Source: Burkholderiales bacterium
GTDB lineage: Bacteria; Pseudomonadota; Gammaproteobacteria; Burkholderiales; SG8-39
Length of the DNA: 64,000 nucleotides
Reading direction: 5' to 3'
Assembly (NCBI GenBank): GCA_027493935.1
Contig: JAOSJV010000010.1
Span: 1 to 64,000 of the forward strand
Shown here: positions 7,996 through 18,291 of the stretch, one piece after another
How the letters are laid out: each line of letters opens with the position of its first letter
Numbering within the stretch: the first letter of the stretch is position 1
Notes under the pieces: generated by a model
The model's input: the letters and a program-made list of their open reading frames with translations, nothing else
The model's database searches: none
What the model was told of the DNA's origin: nothing
Position numbers and translations under genes: made by a program

Positions 7996-8924
7996 AGGCG
8001 GAGTGGTGGCGCATCGCGCGACTGGCCGAGCGTCCGCGCCGGACGTGGAACGAGGCGGTCGTCCGCTGGCTGAAAGAGCAGAGCCACAAGGCGACCCTCG
8101 AGATGGACAAGACGCACTTGCGCTGGCTCGACCGGCACCTGGGCGGCCGCTATCTCGACTCGATCACGCGCGCGACGGTCGACCGGATCACCGATGCGAA
8201 GCTTGCCGAGGGCGTAAGTAACGCGACGGTCAATCGCGTGCTGGAGGTGCTAAGAGCGGTTCTCAGGCGGTGTGCGAACGACTGGGAATGGCTCGATCGG
8301 GTGCCGAAAGTCCGGATGCTGAAGGAGCCGACTCGCCGGATTCGCTTCATCTCCCGCGACGAGGCCCGGCGGCTCCTGGCCGAGCTCCCGGCGCACCTCG
8401 CAGACATGGCGGCGTTCACCCTCGCCACGGGCTTACGGCGAGCGAATGTCACCGGCCTACAGTGGACGCAGGTTGACCTCGTGAAGCGGCTTGCGTGGAT
8501 TCATCCCGATCAGGCCAAGGCGCGCAAAGCGATCGGCGTTCCGCTCAACGCGGAGGCGGTCGCGATCGCGACGCGGCAGATCGGGAAGCATCCGACGCAT
8601 GTGTTCAGCTTTCGCGGGGAGCCGATCGTGCAGGTCAGCACCAAGGCCTGGTACCTGGCGCTACGGCGCGCGGGGATCGAGGACTTCCGCTGGCATGATC
8701 TTCGGCACGCCTGGGCGAGCTGGCACGTTCAGCAGGGGACGCCACTTTTCGCCTTGCAGGAGATGGGCGGATGGGAAAGCGCGAGCATGGTGCGGCGGTA
8801 CGCGCACCTCTCGGCCGAACATCTCGCCCCGTATGCGGATCGTCTCGACACCTTGCGTGTCGTGGAGAATCCGGCCGATGGCACAAATCTGGCACAGGCC
8901 AGAAATGAAGAAGGGCTCGCATGA
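7873..8924 (+). CDS. Site-specific tyrosine integrase, adjacent to its tRNA target
   Basis: About 350 aa once the single missing base at 7927-7929 is restored. It starts MPLRKRGGVWWIDFVAPNG after AAAGGAG. The N-terminal half binds arm sites and core DNA. The catalytic residues are Arg in TGLRRANVTGLQW, His-x-x-Arg in WHDLRHAWASWH, Trp in the second-His position of GGWESASMVRRYAHL, and the Tyr of RRYAHL. The gene ends 20 bp from the 3' end of tRNA-Arg(ACG), the usual position for an integrase that uses the tRNA 3' end as attachment site. It is therefore the likely integrase of the island to its left. Confidence 0.85.
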
Positions 8925-8943
8925 TGCAAGCCCTTGGATATTC

Positions 8944-9020
8944 TGGCGCGCCCGGCAGGATTTGAACCCACGACCCCCTGGTTCGTAGCCAGGTACTCTA
9001 TCCAACTGAGCTACGGGCGC
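8944..9020 (-). tRNA. tRNA-Arg(ACG)
   Basis: A 77-nt cloverleaf with acceptor GCGCCCG / CGGGCGC, anticodon loop CTACGAA (anticodon ACG), T arm with GTTCAAATC, and an encoded CCA at 8946-8944. The 3' end faces the integrase gene (7873-8924), so this tRNA is the probable attB of the island. Confidence 0.97.
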
Positions 9021-9079
9021 GCTGCGCGACCGATTGTAGCAAAGTCGCCCGGGCCGGACCACTCCGGCAAGGCGGCGTC

Positions 9080-10572
9080 TCACCCGTCGCTGCAGGGCCC
9101 CGGCGTGGTGCTGTTGCCGGTGGGCTCGATGCGGCGCCGCAGTCGCAGCGCGCGCACGAGCATGGCCACAGCACTCCACAGGGCGATCGCAGCGACCGGG
9201 ATCGCGACGAGCCTCGGCCAGAGAACGGCGACCCCGGCGATCCCGAGCAGGATGAACCCCGAGTAGATCAGCAGGTTTGCCTCGGCCCCGCCGAGCGGCC
9301 GGCGATTGGTGAGCACGGCTCCGACCGCACTACCGATGCTGAGCGCGCCGGCCGCGGCGCGCCCGGCGCTGCCGGAGCGGGCGCGCTTCACGCGCTCGCG
9401 GCGCCGCGCGAGCGGCCGCGCGCGCGTCCAGTGGCGGCGCTGCAGCACGATCTCGGTGGCACGCTCCAGATCCTCCTCGTACATTTGCGCCACGGCGACC
9501 GCACAGTCGGCGTTCTCCACCGCGACGTCGAGCTCGTAGTTGTGAAGCCAGCTCGCGATGTTGAGGTTGGTCGAGCCGATCCGCGCCCAGCGTCGATCGG
9601 CGACCGCCGTCTTCGCGTGCAGCATCGTGCCGTTCCACTCGAAGACGCGCACGCCCGCCTCGAGGAGCGGGCGATAGCCGGCGCGCGAGATGGCGCTCAC
9701 GACCGGCAGGTCGCTGCCGCCGGGAACGAGCAGGCGCACGTCGACGCCGTCGCGCGCCGCCGAGCTGAGCGCCTGGACGTACGCCGCTGTGCCGACGAAG
9801 TAGGCGTCGGTAAGCCACAGCCGCTCGGTCGCGACCGCGGCGATGAACTGGTCGAGGCGGAAGACACCCGCCGACTCGGGCGCGCTCGCGATCACCCGCA
9901 GCGGCACCCCGCCCGCGCGCGCGATCGCCTCGAACGGCGTGAAATTCTCGTCCGGCAGTGGCGGTCCGATCGGAGTCCCACACCTGGGCGAACGCGTCCT
10001 CGAGATCGGCAATCGCCGGGCCGCGGATCTCCACGCCCGTGTCGCGCCACGGCTCGATGCCGCGCCCGGGGTCGCCCTGCCACTTCGCGCTGACGCAGAG
10101 CCCGGATACGAAGCCGACCTCGCCGTCCACCGCGATCATCTTGCGATGGTCCCGTGAGATCCACCCCAGCGGGCTCGCGAAGTTCGGCGGATTGAAGCAG
10201 CGCACCTGTGCGCCGGCGTGCTCCAGCGCCGCGCGGATCCAGCGCGAGCGCGGCGTGCCGAGCCAGTCGTAGAGCACGTGCACGCGCACGCCCGCCCTTG
10301 CACGCTCGGCGAGCGCCTCGACGAACTCCCCTTCCGACCGGGTCATCAGCGACGATGTAGCACTCGAAGAAGACCCGGCTGCGCGCCGCGCGGATCGCGG
10401 CGAGCCACGCCGGGAAGTTCTCCCCAGCGTCGCGCAGGATACGGACGCTGTTTCCTTCCACGAGCGGGGCACCTGCAGCGCGCAGAAACGCCTGGTCGGC
10501 GTAGGCGGCGGCAGACCGCGGCTCGGCGTCCCGCGGCCCGGCTTGCGGCAATGTCGCGCGCGGCTTCTCCAT
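9080..10572 (-). CDS. Phospholipase D family, cardiolipin synthase ClsB-like
   Basis: About 496 aa after correcting two single-base frame breaks (an extra G near 10337-10340; another near 9958-9966). The two PLD catalytic motifs are present: [10 protein letters not shown] in the first domain and [20 protein letters not shown] in the second. Together they transfer phosphatidyl groups, in ClsB between phosphatidylethanolamine and phosphatidylglycerol to make cardiolipin. A C-terminal extension of about 100 residues is basic and then has two hydrophobic helices ([20 protein letters not shown] and [15 protein letters not shown]), so the enzyme is anchored by its C-terminus. Other PLD activities are possible. 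Confidence 0.8.
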
Positions 10573-11103
10573 GCGCTTCGCTTTCTACCACGGCTGCGAT
10601 GGGCTGGTGCGGCGGCCCGATCACGGCCATCTGCGCGTCGCGAGCGATAGGCCGCGACGGCCGCCGCCGCAGGCCCGGTACCGCGCTTCCCTGCGAGGTC
10701 GACCGGAATGTTCCGGCCGAACAGGCAGTCCCGAGCGAGCCCCTCTCTCGAGCAACTCCCAGCCAACAGGGATTCTCGCAGGGAATTATCGGTGCCCCAG
10801 TGCGTGTCCGCCCCTTGCACTCCCCCGCAAGAACCCGTACGGGCTGGATTTCTGTGGATCTGGCGATCGGCGTGCCGAGAATCCAACCGGGAACTCTCGC
10901 GGGCCGAGCAGGGAATTCGTCAGCATTTCTAGCGAAGAGAGAACAAGAGGCCGCCCGGCGAGACTGCATATCGGTGGCCAACCAACGGTTAGTGCCCCAG
11001 GCTGCGGCGGACGAAGGATGGGCGGGATCGGCGCGTAGCGGAGCCGTAGGCGAAGCGGAGCGCTGATCAGCGGCGGGAATGCTTCCGGAAGATCGGCGCG
11101 CGC
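10573..11103. other. Noncoding, nothing recognised
   Basis: 530 bp between the PLD gene start and an IS256 remnant. Open frames on both strands have no domain or family-typical composition. I see no repeats or RNA genes. Confidence 0.5.
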
Positions 11104-11388
11104 ATGGATGGCCCACAGGATAAGGTCCTCGCGCACATGAGCCTCCCCAAGGCGCACCGGCTTCATATCCAGTCGACGAGCCCGCTCGATCGGCTGAACA
11201 CCGAGATCATGCGGCACAGCGACGTCGTGGGGATCTTCCCCAACGAGGCGGCAATCGTGCGCCTAGTCGGGGCGCTGCTGCTCGCGCAGAACGACGAGTG
11301 GCAGTTGCAGCGTCGATACCTCCAGCTTGAAGGCTTGCAGGTAGTCGGCGACAATCGACCCGCGAGGCTCTCCGCCGTGATGAGCTGA
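11104..11388 (+). pseudogene. IS256-family (Mutator) transposase, C-terminal remnant
   Basis: The last 94 residues of an IS256-type transposase. The family-typical stretches HSTNPLERLNxEI and RRTDVVGIFPNxxAIxRLVGA appear here as IQSTSPLDRLNTEI and RHSDVVGIFPNEAAIVRLVG, followed by LLLAQNDEWQLQRRYLQLEG and a normal-looking end RLSAVMS. The DDE domain is absent upstream, and no terminal repeat is evident. It is a dead fragment and a sign of past insertion in this region. Confidence 0.8.
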
Positions 11389-11486
11389 GCACAGTTCCCG
11401 GCCTTCCGAGAACCACCACTCGTGCACCACGTCGGCGGACGCGACCGGCGTGCCACGAACGCGGCCTCGAAATCCGAGAGAGCGAA

Positions 11487-11729
11487 TTGCGGTTCGGCCT
11501 GTTGGCCGATGATCACGGGGACTGCCAATTCCGGGACTTCGGGCGGTCGTACACGACGGCGGATCTACGCTGGGTTCGCGCGGAGGTCGAGAAATTTGCA
11601 GACGCTTTCACTGCCGAGATCAAGAAGGAAACACAGGCCGCCGACCAGGAGGCGCGAGACGCCGATCAAGTGCTTATTGAGGTGGCTGGCCAGATCGTGG
11701 TCTCCATCCCTACAAAGCCGACTGAGTGA
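11487..11729 (+). CDS. Small hypothetical protein
   Basis: 80 codons starting at TTG, with a charged helical middle (ADLRWVRAEVEKFADAFTAE, then IKKETQAADQEARDADQVLI). Composition is protein-like, but there is no clear ribosome binding site and I recognise no family. It could be the 3' part of a decayed gene next to the IS256 remnant. Confidence 0.3.
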   Translation: MRFGLLADDHGDCQFRDFGRSYTTADLRWVRAEVEKFADAFTAEIKKETQAADQEARDADQVLIEVAGQIVVSIPTKPTE

Positions 11730-11911
11730 ACCGGTGCGGCATTCATGGCTAGCCTGCGCTTCAGGCGGACCCCCAGCAAGCCACCCTCGCGGGTTCCCCG
11801 TTGCCTCGGTCCTCGGCTACGCGTGGCGGTCAAGCGGACCCAGCGCGGAGAGCGTGAGCCAACTGCCGTCCGTCTAACTTCTTATTCGGCTCAAGTGACC
11901 CGAAGTCAGTC

Positions 11912-12716
11912 GTGGCGTACTACCTGATAAAGGCGCAACCGGGTCGCAACGACAGCTTCCGGTCCTTTCCCCGGCGCGGGCGGCGCGATCGGTGGTCTGC
12001 GACTCGACTGCCAGCGGACTGGAAGCGAGGCGACACGCTCATTGTCTGGGCCGGCGCGCCTTGGCACAAAGTGATCGGACTGGCTCGTCTCGTGGTACCC
12101 GATGACGGGCGTGACCGGCAATTTCGGTACTTCCGGGTCAACTACGACAGCGACCTCCTCGATGGGCCAACCATCGCGCGCCTGCGGCGTGACCCAGTGG
12201 TCCGAACAGCGTCCTTCCTCGAGTCTGGTCCGTCGGGCACTGTGTTTCCCCTGTCGGATCACGAAGGGTCGCGAATCGTTCAACTTCTGGCCCGTGGCAA
12301 CCAACCTCCGGCAGCAGGTCGACGCGCCGGATTCGTAACCCCTGGCGGAACGCAGCGGGAAGAGCCGACTCACGGGGCGACGTGCTGGACTTGGAAGCAG
12401 GCAACGAGGCAGGCGAGTGGAGAGGGCTGCGATCGCTGCCGCGAAGGAACATTACCGCAGAGCGGGGTGGCGAGTCGATTCGGTGGAGCGCAAGAAGCGT
12501 GGCTTTGATCTCCGATACCGCGAGGCGGGTGCGGAGCTCTACGTTGCGATCAAGGGTGCGACGAGCGACGGGATCGGCTTTGTGAAGGGGCGGTTACCGA
12601 TCCGCCGGCGCACGCGGCGTGCGGTCTGTTCTCCTGGTCGGGCACCAGAAGAGCGGAGCTTGGCGATCGTCGTTGATCCGCCAGAAGCCGACAGAGCTCG
12701 TCGAGGCCACCCCTAA
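11912..12716 (+). CDS. EVE (PUA-like) + NO VEIN/DUF3883 protein, probable modification-dependent restriction factor, frameshifted
   Basis: It starts GTG, reading [11 protein letters not shown], a typical EVE-domain opening. The EVE domain (about 1-130) continues through [33 protein letters not shown] and [19 protein letters not shown] domains bind modified bases. After two single-base frame breaks (near 12300-12330 and at 12415-12417) a NO VEIN C-terminal (DUF3883) domain follows: [40 protein letters not shown] and [12 protein letters not shown]. This has the PD-(D/E)XK-like fold core, with E/A-I-K where V-E-V-K is usual. The C-terminus beyond 12590 cannot be followed in one frame. EVE plus nuclease-like domain architectures are known in anti-phage restriction; the function here is inference. 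Confidence 0.6.
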
Positions 12717-12744
12717 TGAGCGCGACACGACCGGCGCTAGCGCC

Positions 12745-14967
12745 GTGAGGCTTGAATCCACGAGCAAGTTTGCAAGCCACGACAAAGCCGCCTGGGCGCG
12801 GCTCATCGGCAAGACACGCTTGATTGAACGCAGGCGACTAGCGTTTGCGCTGCTGCTCTCGGTGCTGATTCACGCGCTGCTGTTGAGCCTGACTTTCGGC
12901 GGCGAGGGGCTTGGGCTTCCGGGCTTCGGCTTGCCCTGGCGAGAACGACGGATCGAGGCGCCCCGATTGAGTGTCGCGCTCGTTCCGTCACAGGTCACAC
13001 CCTTGGAGCCGGCGATCCCGTCGGTCGCAGAGCCCTTGCAGCAGACACCGGTCGAGCAGCCGGCGGCCAGTCGAACCGCTCCGACTCCTGCCGCGTCACC
13101 GGCGCCGCACGGACTCGCGATCGTTCCCTCTGCCAGGTCCACGGCAGAAGCCGAGCCAGAGCAAGACGCCGTGGCGGATACGGACATTCCGAAAGCACCC
13201 CCGCGCGCCGAAGGGCACGCCGACCCGGCGCCCACTCAGTTCCCTGAACCGCCCGTCATCGACGTGGAGCCCACCAACGCGGCCGAGTTGGTCGTGCCCC
13301 CGCTCCGTCGGCGCCAACGTCTGGCGTCACCAGAGCGCCGAGCGTATCCAGCGCAGAGCCCGTTGCGCCCGCGCCTCGCGATGCCGGTGATGCTGTGCAG
13401 GAGCGAACCGTCGCGAAGGCGCAGGAGCGAGCCGTTGAGCGCTTGGCTGCGGCGCAAGAGGCGGCGCGGCAAGAGGTTGCTCGTCAGGAGGCGGATCGCA
13501 TCACAGTCGCGCGCGAGGCCGAGCGCCAGGAAGCCGCGCGTCAGGCGGCCGCCGCGCTCGAGGCGCCGCGCCAAGAGGCGGAGCGTCAGGAGGCCGCCCG
13601 TCTCGAGGCCGCGCGCGAGGCCGAGCGTCAGGAAGCCGAGCGTCAGGCGGCCGCCGCGCTCGAGGCGCAGCGCCAAGAGGCGGAGCGTCAGGAGGCGGAT
13701 CGCATCACAGTCGCGCGCGAGGCCGAGCGCCAGGAAGCCGAGCGTCAGGCGGCCGCCGCGCTCGAGGCGCAGCGCCAAGAGGCGGAGCGTCAGGAGGCCG
13801 CCCGTCTCGAGGCCGCGCGCGAGGCCGAGCGTCAGGAAGCCGAGCGTCAGGCGGCCGCCGCGCTCGAGGCGCAGCGCCAGAGGCGGAGCGTCAGAGGCCG
13901 CCCGTCTCGAGGCCGCGCGCGAGGCCGAGCGCCAGGAAGCCGAGCGTCAGGCGGCCGCCGCGCTCGAGGCGCAGCGCCAAGAGGCGGAGCGTCAGGAAGC
14001 CGCCCGACTCGAGGCCGCGCGCGAGGCCGAGCGCCAGGAAGCCGAGCGTCAGGCGGCCGCCGCGCTCGAGGCGCAGCGCCAAGAGGCGGAGCGTCAGGAA
14101 GCCGCCCGACTCGAGGCCGCGCGCGAGGCCGAGCGCCAGGAAGCCGAGCGTCAGGCGGCCGCCGCGCTCGAGGCGCAGCGCCAAGAGGCGGAGCGTCAGG
14201 AAGCCGCCCGACTCGAGGCCGCGCGCGAGGCCGAGCGCCAGGAAGCCGAGCGTCAGGCGGCCGCCGCGCTCGAGGCGCAGCGCCAAGAGGCGGAGCGTCA
14301 GGAGGCCGCCCGACTCGAGGCCGCGCGCGAGGCCGAGCGCCAGGAAGCCGAGCGTCAGGCGGCCGCCGCGCTCGAGGCGCAGCGCCAAGAGGCGGAGCGT
14401 CGGGAGGCGGCCCGTCTCGAGGCCGCGCGACAGGAAGCCGCGCGACAGGCAACAGCACGCCACGAGACCGGGCGTGTCCAGGCCGAACAAGAGGAGGCGA
14501 GACGCGAAGAGCGGCTTCGCGCCATCGGACGCCAACTCGATGAAGAAGCCGCGCGGCGTGAAGCCGCCTCGATCGCCGATCGCCAGCCCAACCTGCTACC
14601 CCGGTCGTTGAGCACCGCGCGTCGTATCAAACTGTTCGGACGCGCCCACCCCAACGTCGAGCTCATCCAGTACGCCGAGACGTGGGCCCAGAAGATCCAA
14701 TTCAACACCGGGCTCGAAGCGGTCCGCGAGGTGGCGCAGCGACCTCACAGGGCCCCGCTGGTGACGGTCGCCATTCGAAGCGACGGTTCCGTGGAGTCGG
14801 TGACTTTCGAGTTTTCCAGCGGCGTGGCGGAGGTCGATGACGCAATTCGACGGATCGTGGAAGGGCAGAAGCCCTACGCGGCATTTCCGCCTGCGCTGGC
14901 CCGCGAGTACGATGTGGTCGAAATCCGCCGAACCTGGCACTTCGATACGGCCGTCCGGCTGCAGTGA
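12745..14967 (+). CDS. TonB/TolA-like energy-transduction protein with 34-residue repeats
   Basis: About 741 aa after correcting one missing base near 13299 and two near 13877 and 13890. A TonB-type N-terminal membrane helix ([20 protein letters not shown]) is followed by a Pro/Ala-rich stretch and a long Ala/Glu/Arg/Gln-rich region with eight to nine 34-residue repeats, predicted to form a periplasmic alpha-helical rod as in TolA. The C-terminal 100 residues ([20 protein letters not shown], then [21 protein letters not shown]) resemble the TonB/TolA C-terminal fold that contacts outer-membrane receptors. The start is uncertain: GTG 12745 or TTG 12820. No ExbB/ExbD or TolQ/R gene is adjacent, so its motor partner must be elsewhere. 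Confidence 0.72.
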   Translation: MRLESTSKFASHDKAAWARLIGKTRLIERRRLAFALLLSVLIHALLLSLTFGGEGLGLPGFGLPWRERRIEAPRLSVALVPSQVTPLEPAIPSVAEPLQQTPVEQPAASRTAPTPAASPAPHGLAIVPSARSTAEAEPEQDAVADTDIPKAPPRAEGHADPAPTQFPEPPVIDVEPTNAAELVVPPLRRRQRLASPERRAYPAQSPLRPRLAMPVMLCRSEPSRRRRSEPLSAWLRRKRRRGKRLLVRRRIASQSRARPSARKPRVRRPPRSRRRAKRRSVRRPPVSRPRARPSVRKPSVRRPPRSRRSAKRRSVRRRIASQSRARPSARKPSVRRPPRSRRSAKRRSVRRPPVSRPRARPSVRKPSVRRPPRSRRSARGGASEAARLEAAREAERQEAERQAAAALEAQRQEAERQEAARLEAAREAERQEAERQAAAALEAQRQEAERQEAARLEAAREAERQEAERQAAAALEAQRQEAERQEAARLEAAREAERQEAERQAAAALEAQRQEAERQEAARLEAAREAERQEAERQAAAALEAQRQEAERREAARLEAARQEAARQATARHETGRVQAEQEEARREERLRAIGRQLDEEAARREAASIADRQPNLLPRSLSTARRIKLFGRAHPNVELIQYAETWAQKIQFNTGLEAVREVAQRPHRAPLVTVAIRSDGSVESVTFEFSSGVAEVDDAIRRIVEGQKPYAAFPPALAREYDVVEIRRTWHFDTAVRLQ
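13500..14420 (+). repeat. 102-bp in-frame tandem repeats (34 codons)
   Basis: The word GAGGCCGCGCGCGAGGCC starts at 14011, 14113, 14215 and 14317, exactly 102 bp apart, with more divergent copies upstream to about 13500. Encoded unit: [20 protein letters not shown] followed by [14 protein letters not shown]. Nearly identical copies at DNA level imply recent expansion or ongoing homogenisation, and copy number is likely variable. Confidence 0.9.
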
Positions 14968-15176
14968 TCAGAGCCAGGAAGGCAAATGCGAGCAACGAAA
15001 CTCGAGCGGAATCGCTGACAGCCCGCTTCACGCGGAGCGAAAGTCGGCTTCTGGTAGGAGGCCCGACGTGAACCACCGCCTCGAATCGTCCGCGGCTTAG
15101 CCCGTCTTTCGCTACTGGAAGGTGGGAACGACGGTAAGTGATTGATTGTTGAAGGACGCGACTCCGAAGGTCTCCA

Positions 15177-16297
15177 CTACACGGAGATCTGCGGCGCGGC
15201 GAGCTGTCCGTGTGCGGTGATGCGTGGTGGGGCTTGCGAAGGCAGCGTCAGCTCGAGCGTTGCGAGGAGCAATTTGTGCTCTTTCTCGGGCTGGGTATAG
15301 CGAGCAAAGACCAGCCAGCGCCCGTCAGTGGTGGGGAACCAGGCATCGAGCATCGTCAGCGTGGCGAATTTCTCGAGCACTGCGCGCGGCGTCAGCCCGG
15401 GCGCGTGCTGGCGTAGCCGGTGGCGCAACGTGACGTGCACGCAGTAGGCGAGGAAGCTCACGAAGATGTGCGCCTCGATGCGAGCCTCGTTCTGGTGGAA
15501 CACGGGCCGGATCGCCAAATCGCCCTTGAGATTCTTGAACGCTTCTTCGACCTGCACGAGCTGGATGTAGTAGCGCCAGAGCTCGGCGGGATCCGAGGCG
15601 GTCAGGTTGGTGCGCAGCAGGTATCGGCCTTCGCGCCTGCGCACCTGGCGCAGCCTGTCCTTGCGCAAGCGGTAAGTGAAGGTCGGCGCCTGCTCACCGA
15701 CGCGTACCTCGACCAGCCGCCAGGCGGCGGGGGTCTTCTCTCTCGCGGCGCCAAGCTTCATGAGCAGCTGCTCGCGCGTGAGCTTCATCTGTGCGATTCG
15801 TTGCAGCCGCGCCCACAGGCGCTTCAACTGGCGCTTGCGCATGCCGCGCTCTTTGGCGATGCGCTCATGGCTTTGGGCAAAGACGTACATCTCGCCGTCT
15901 TTCGGCAGAAGCTTCACCTCCACCCCGGGCCGTGCTTCGTGCCAGGGCTTTTGCAGCAACTCGTTCTCGAGCTTCGAGAGCCGGCCCTTGGGCGTGCCCA
16001 CGAGGTAGCGGATCGGCGGATCGCTCTCGCGCATGCGCGCAAGCGTCTCCTCGGTGGGAATGCCGCGGTCCATCACCCACACGCGCTCGGCTTTGCCGTA
16101 TTGCCGCTCGATCTGTTCCAGGAAGCCGCGTAGCGTCGTGCTGTCGGCCGTGTTGCCGGGCAGCACTTCGTAGGCGAGCGGAAACCCCTCCGGCGTGACG
16201 ATGAGGGCAATCACCACCTGCACGCAGTCCGAGCGCTTGTCGCGCGAGTAGCCGTAGCGGCGCTTGTCCTCTTCGCCCTGCGGCGGGTCGATTTGGT
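15177..16297 (-). CDS. IS1634-family transposase, second part (exon 2)
   Basis: About 370 residues of the DDE transposase, beginning at the intron 3' border with DPPQGEEDKRRYGYSRDKRS. It contains the second catalytic Asp (ERVWVMDRGI) and the catalytic Glu with the partner Lys (QVEEAFKNLKGDLAIRPVF). The stop is at 15177. Joining to exon 1 restores the family-typical sequence LTSTYF-(E/Q)-IDPPQGEEDK. In the DNA it is also in frame, without a stop, with the intron reverse transcriptase upstream. Confidence 0.85.
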
Positions 16298-16298
16298 G

Positions 16299-17777
16299 GG
16301 TAGGGACGAGCCTTGAAGCAGTAGCCCTTTGCGGAGCCTCGCTGTTCGCTGGCCCTTTCGGGCCAGTGCCCTCACCGAGTGGGCATGGCCTCTTGTGCTC
16401 GTCCCCCCGCTTAGAACCCATCGTGCGGATTGCCCGCAATGGGCTCCCCAGAGTGCGTTCGCCACCTGAGCGCCTCAGATCATCGGGTGCAGCGATCGCT
16501 TCCGGAGGCAGCGGCAGCTTGAACCAATCGCGACTGGCCAGGTAGCTCCAGTAGACTCGAGAGCGCTGGCTTTGTTGACGCAATACGCGACGCCATTGCA
16601 GCTGCACTTCATGGCGGATCCAGGCCAGCTTCTTCTGGCAGTGGTGCAGCCCGAAGTACTGGTAGAAGCCCTGAAGCATCGTCCGCAAGTGCTGTTGCTG
16701 ATCACGTCGTCGCCAGTGCATGTGCCCGACCAGCCACCCATTCACGCGGGCAAGGAACTTCCGACAGCTCTTGACGCTGGGGAGACGGATCAGCGCAAAC
16801 TTGCCGCTCCGATCCACCCCGCAGACGTGCTTGAAGCCGAGAAACTCGAAGCTCTGCGGCCTCTCGCCGAACTGCGCGCGCCGCTCTGCGGCGAAACGAC
16901 CAAAGAGCAGTAGCCGAGTCTTATCCTCAGCCAGTTCCAGGTTGAATCGTGCGAAGCGCTCCCGCAACTGCTCCTGGAAGTCCTCTGCGTCCAGCTGGTA
17001 CTGGAAGCTCACCACGAAATCATCGACGAAGCGCACCAGGTACGCCTCGCCCCGACACCTCGGCTTGAATTTCCTCTCAAACCAAAGGTCCAGCGTGTAG
17101 TGCAGGTAAATGTTGGCCAATACGCAAGAGATCGGGCCGCCCTGCGGCGTTCCCTCGTCTGTGCGCAGGAGCACTCCATTGTGCATCGCGCCGGCGTTGA
17201 GCCATTTGCCAACCAGGCTCAGGATCACCGGGTCGGCGATGCGCTGGGCCACCATCTGCCGAAGCCACGAATGATTGACGTGATTGAAGTAGCCGCGGAT
17301 GTCGGCCTCGTAGACGTGGCTCACCTTCTTGGTCACGATCTGCAGGCGCAGCGCCTGCAACGCGTGATGAGGGCTTCGCCCTGACCTGTATCCGTAGCTG
17401 AAGTCGCAGAAGTCCGCCTCGAAGATGGCTTCGAGAATGCGCGCCACCGCCCGCTGTAGCAGGCGGTCCTCAACCGTCGGAATTCCCAACGGTCGAGTCC
17501 CGGTCTTGCCCGGTCCCTTGGGTATCTCTACCCGCCGCACCGGTGGAGCACGGTAGGCGCCGGCTTTGAGCCGTGCGCAGATTTCCTGTACTCGTTGTTC
17601 CAGCTCGCTTTCAAACTGCTTGGTGCTTTCCCCGTCGATCCCACTTGCCCCGCGCCGGTTCATCATCCCCCAAGTTTCCTCGAGGAATTCCGGGGTGAGC
17701 AGATGGGCGAGCGATGTAAACCGCACCTTGCGATCCGACCTCGCTTTCTTGGCTATCTGAGCCAGTTGCGTGGACAC
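16299..17777 (-). CDS. ltrA: Group II intron reverse transcriptase / maturase
   Basis: About 490 residues from GTG 17777. RT blocks 0-7 are visible: RPLGIPTVEDRLLQRAVARI, YGYRSGRSPHHALQAL, EADIRGYFNHVNH, EGTPQGGPISCVLANIYLHY and the active site LVRFVDDFVVSF (FVDD, where YADD is commoner). A maturase X domain follows (QKKLAWIRHEVQLQWRRVL). No HNH endonuclease domain is seen. It promotes splicing and retrohoming of its intron. The reading frame has no stop before the intron end: it continues through domains V and VI (domain V reads SPLRAIRTMGSK) into transposase exon 2, stopping at 15177. The functional protein end is therefore uncertain. Confidence 0.88.
16414..16446 (-). ncRNA. Group II intron domain V
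   Basis: A 33-nt hairpin: GAGCCCA / TGGGTTC outer stem, CGA bulge, TTGCGG / TCCGCA inner stem and a GCAA (GNRA) tetraloop. This is the catalytic core of the ribozyme and looks intact. Confidence 0.9.
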
Positions 17778-18291
17778 CGTTGATCCGTCTCCGTGGGTAC
17801 AGGCAGTGTTTCCCCGACTCAGTCTCACTCTGCCTCGCCCCTTCCCCTTGTGCGCGGCTCTCCCGCGCTCCGAGTACCCTATGGGCGAGTCCGACTTCCA
17901 CCGTCGCCTCAGCATCCCTCAGGCTGGTCCATTCGGTTTGCCTACTCGGTCCGCATGCTGCCAGACCAAGACGGCGGTGGATCTCCCAGGTTCCTGACGC
18001 TTCCGTCTCCGGACGTGCCGTGCGCTCAGACCCCGCCGCAGTCTCCGGCGGTCATCGCCACTTGCGACCGCCTACTGTTGCCTTCCAGATATTCGACCCT
18101 GTCGGCCTGCGGACGTCGACTCACGAGGCTCAACCGCTTCACTTGCGTTACGGCCCGCCCGTCGCTCTGCCTACGCTTAGCTCATGTCGTTACCTCCATC
18201 AGCCCAAGGCTCGATTACCGGTGGGGCGGCTGCACCCCTTGCCGGTGCGGGAATCTCACCCGCTGGAAGCGCCAAGCTTGGCCTGGCGCGC

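Larger units (their letters stand above)
16296..18291 (-). mobile_element. Group II intron in transposase gene
   Basis: A roughly 2.0-kb intron. The 5' end reads GCGCGCCAGGCCAAGCTTGG (a GUGYG variant) right after the transposase codons for TSTYF. The 3' part has a textbook domain V (16414-16446) and a domain VI stem with arms GGGACGAGC / GGCTCGTCCC, ending ...CCCTAC close to 16296. The reverse transcriptase gene lies in domain IV. Insertion is inside a coding sequence and not behind a terminator hairpin, which argues against a class C intron. Borders are accurate to about 3 nt. Confidence 0.85.

Noticed and set aside
11163..11528. 121-codon minus-strand gene
   Set aside because: Overlaps and opposes the IS256 transposase remnant, which has recognisable family motifs.
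13847..14535. Long minus-strand open frames rich in Arg/Leu/Pro over the TonB-like repeats
   Set aside because: They are antisense shadows of the 102-bp repeat and have no start signal or domain.
15177..17915. A single 912-codon protein combining reverse transcriptase and transposase as one designed gene
   Set aside because: Domain V, domain VI and the split of the transposase show it is an intron inserted in a transposase; the open frame across the border is reported as a curiosity, not as one gene product.
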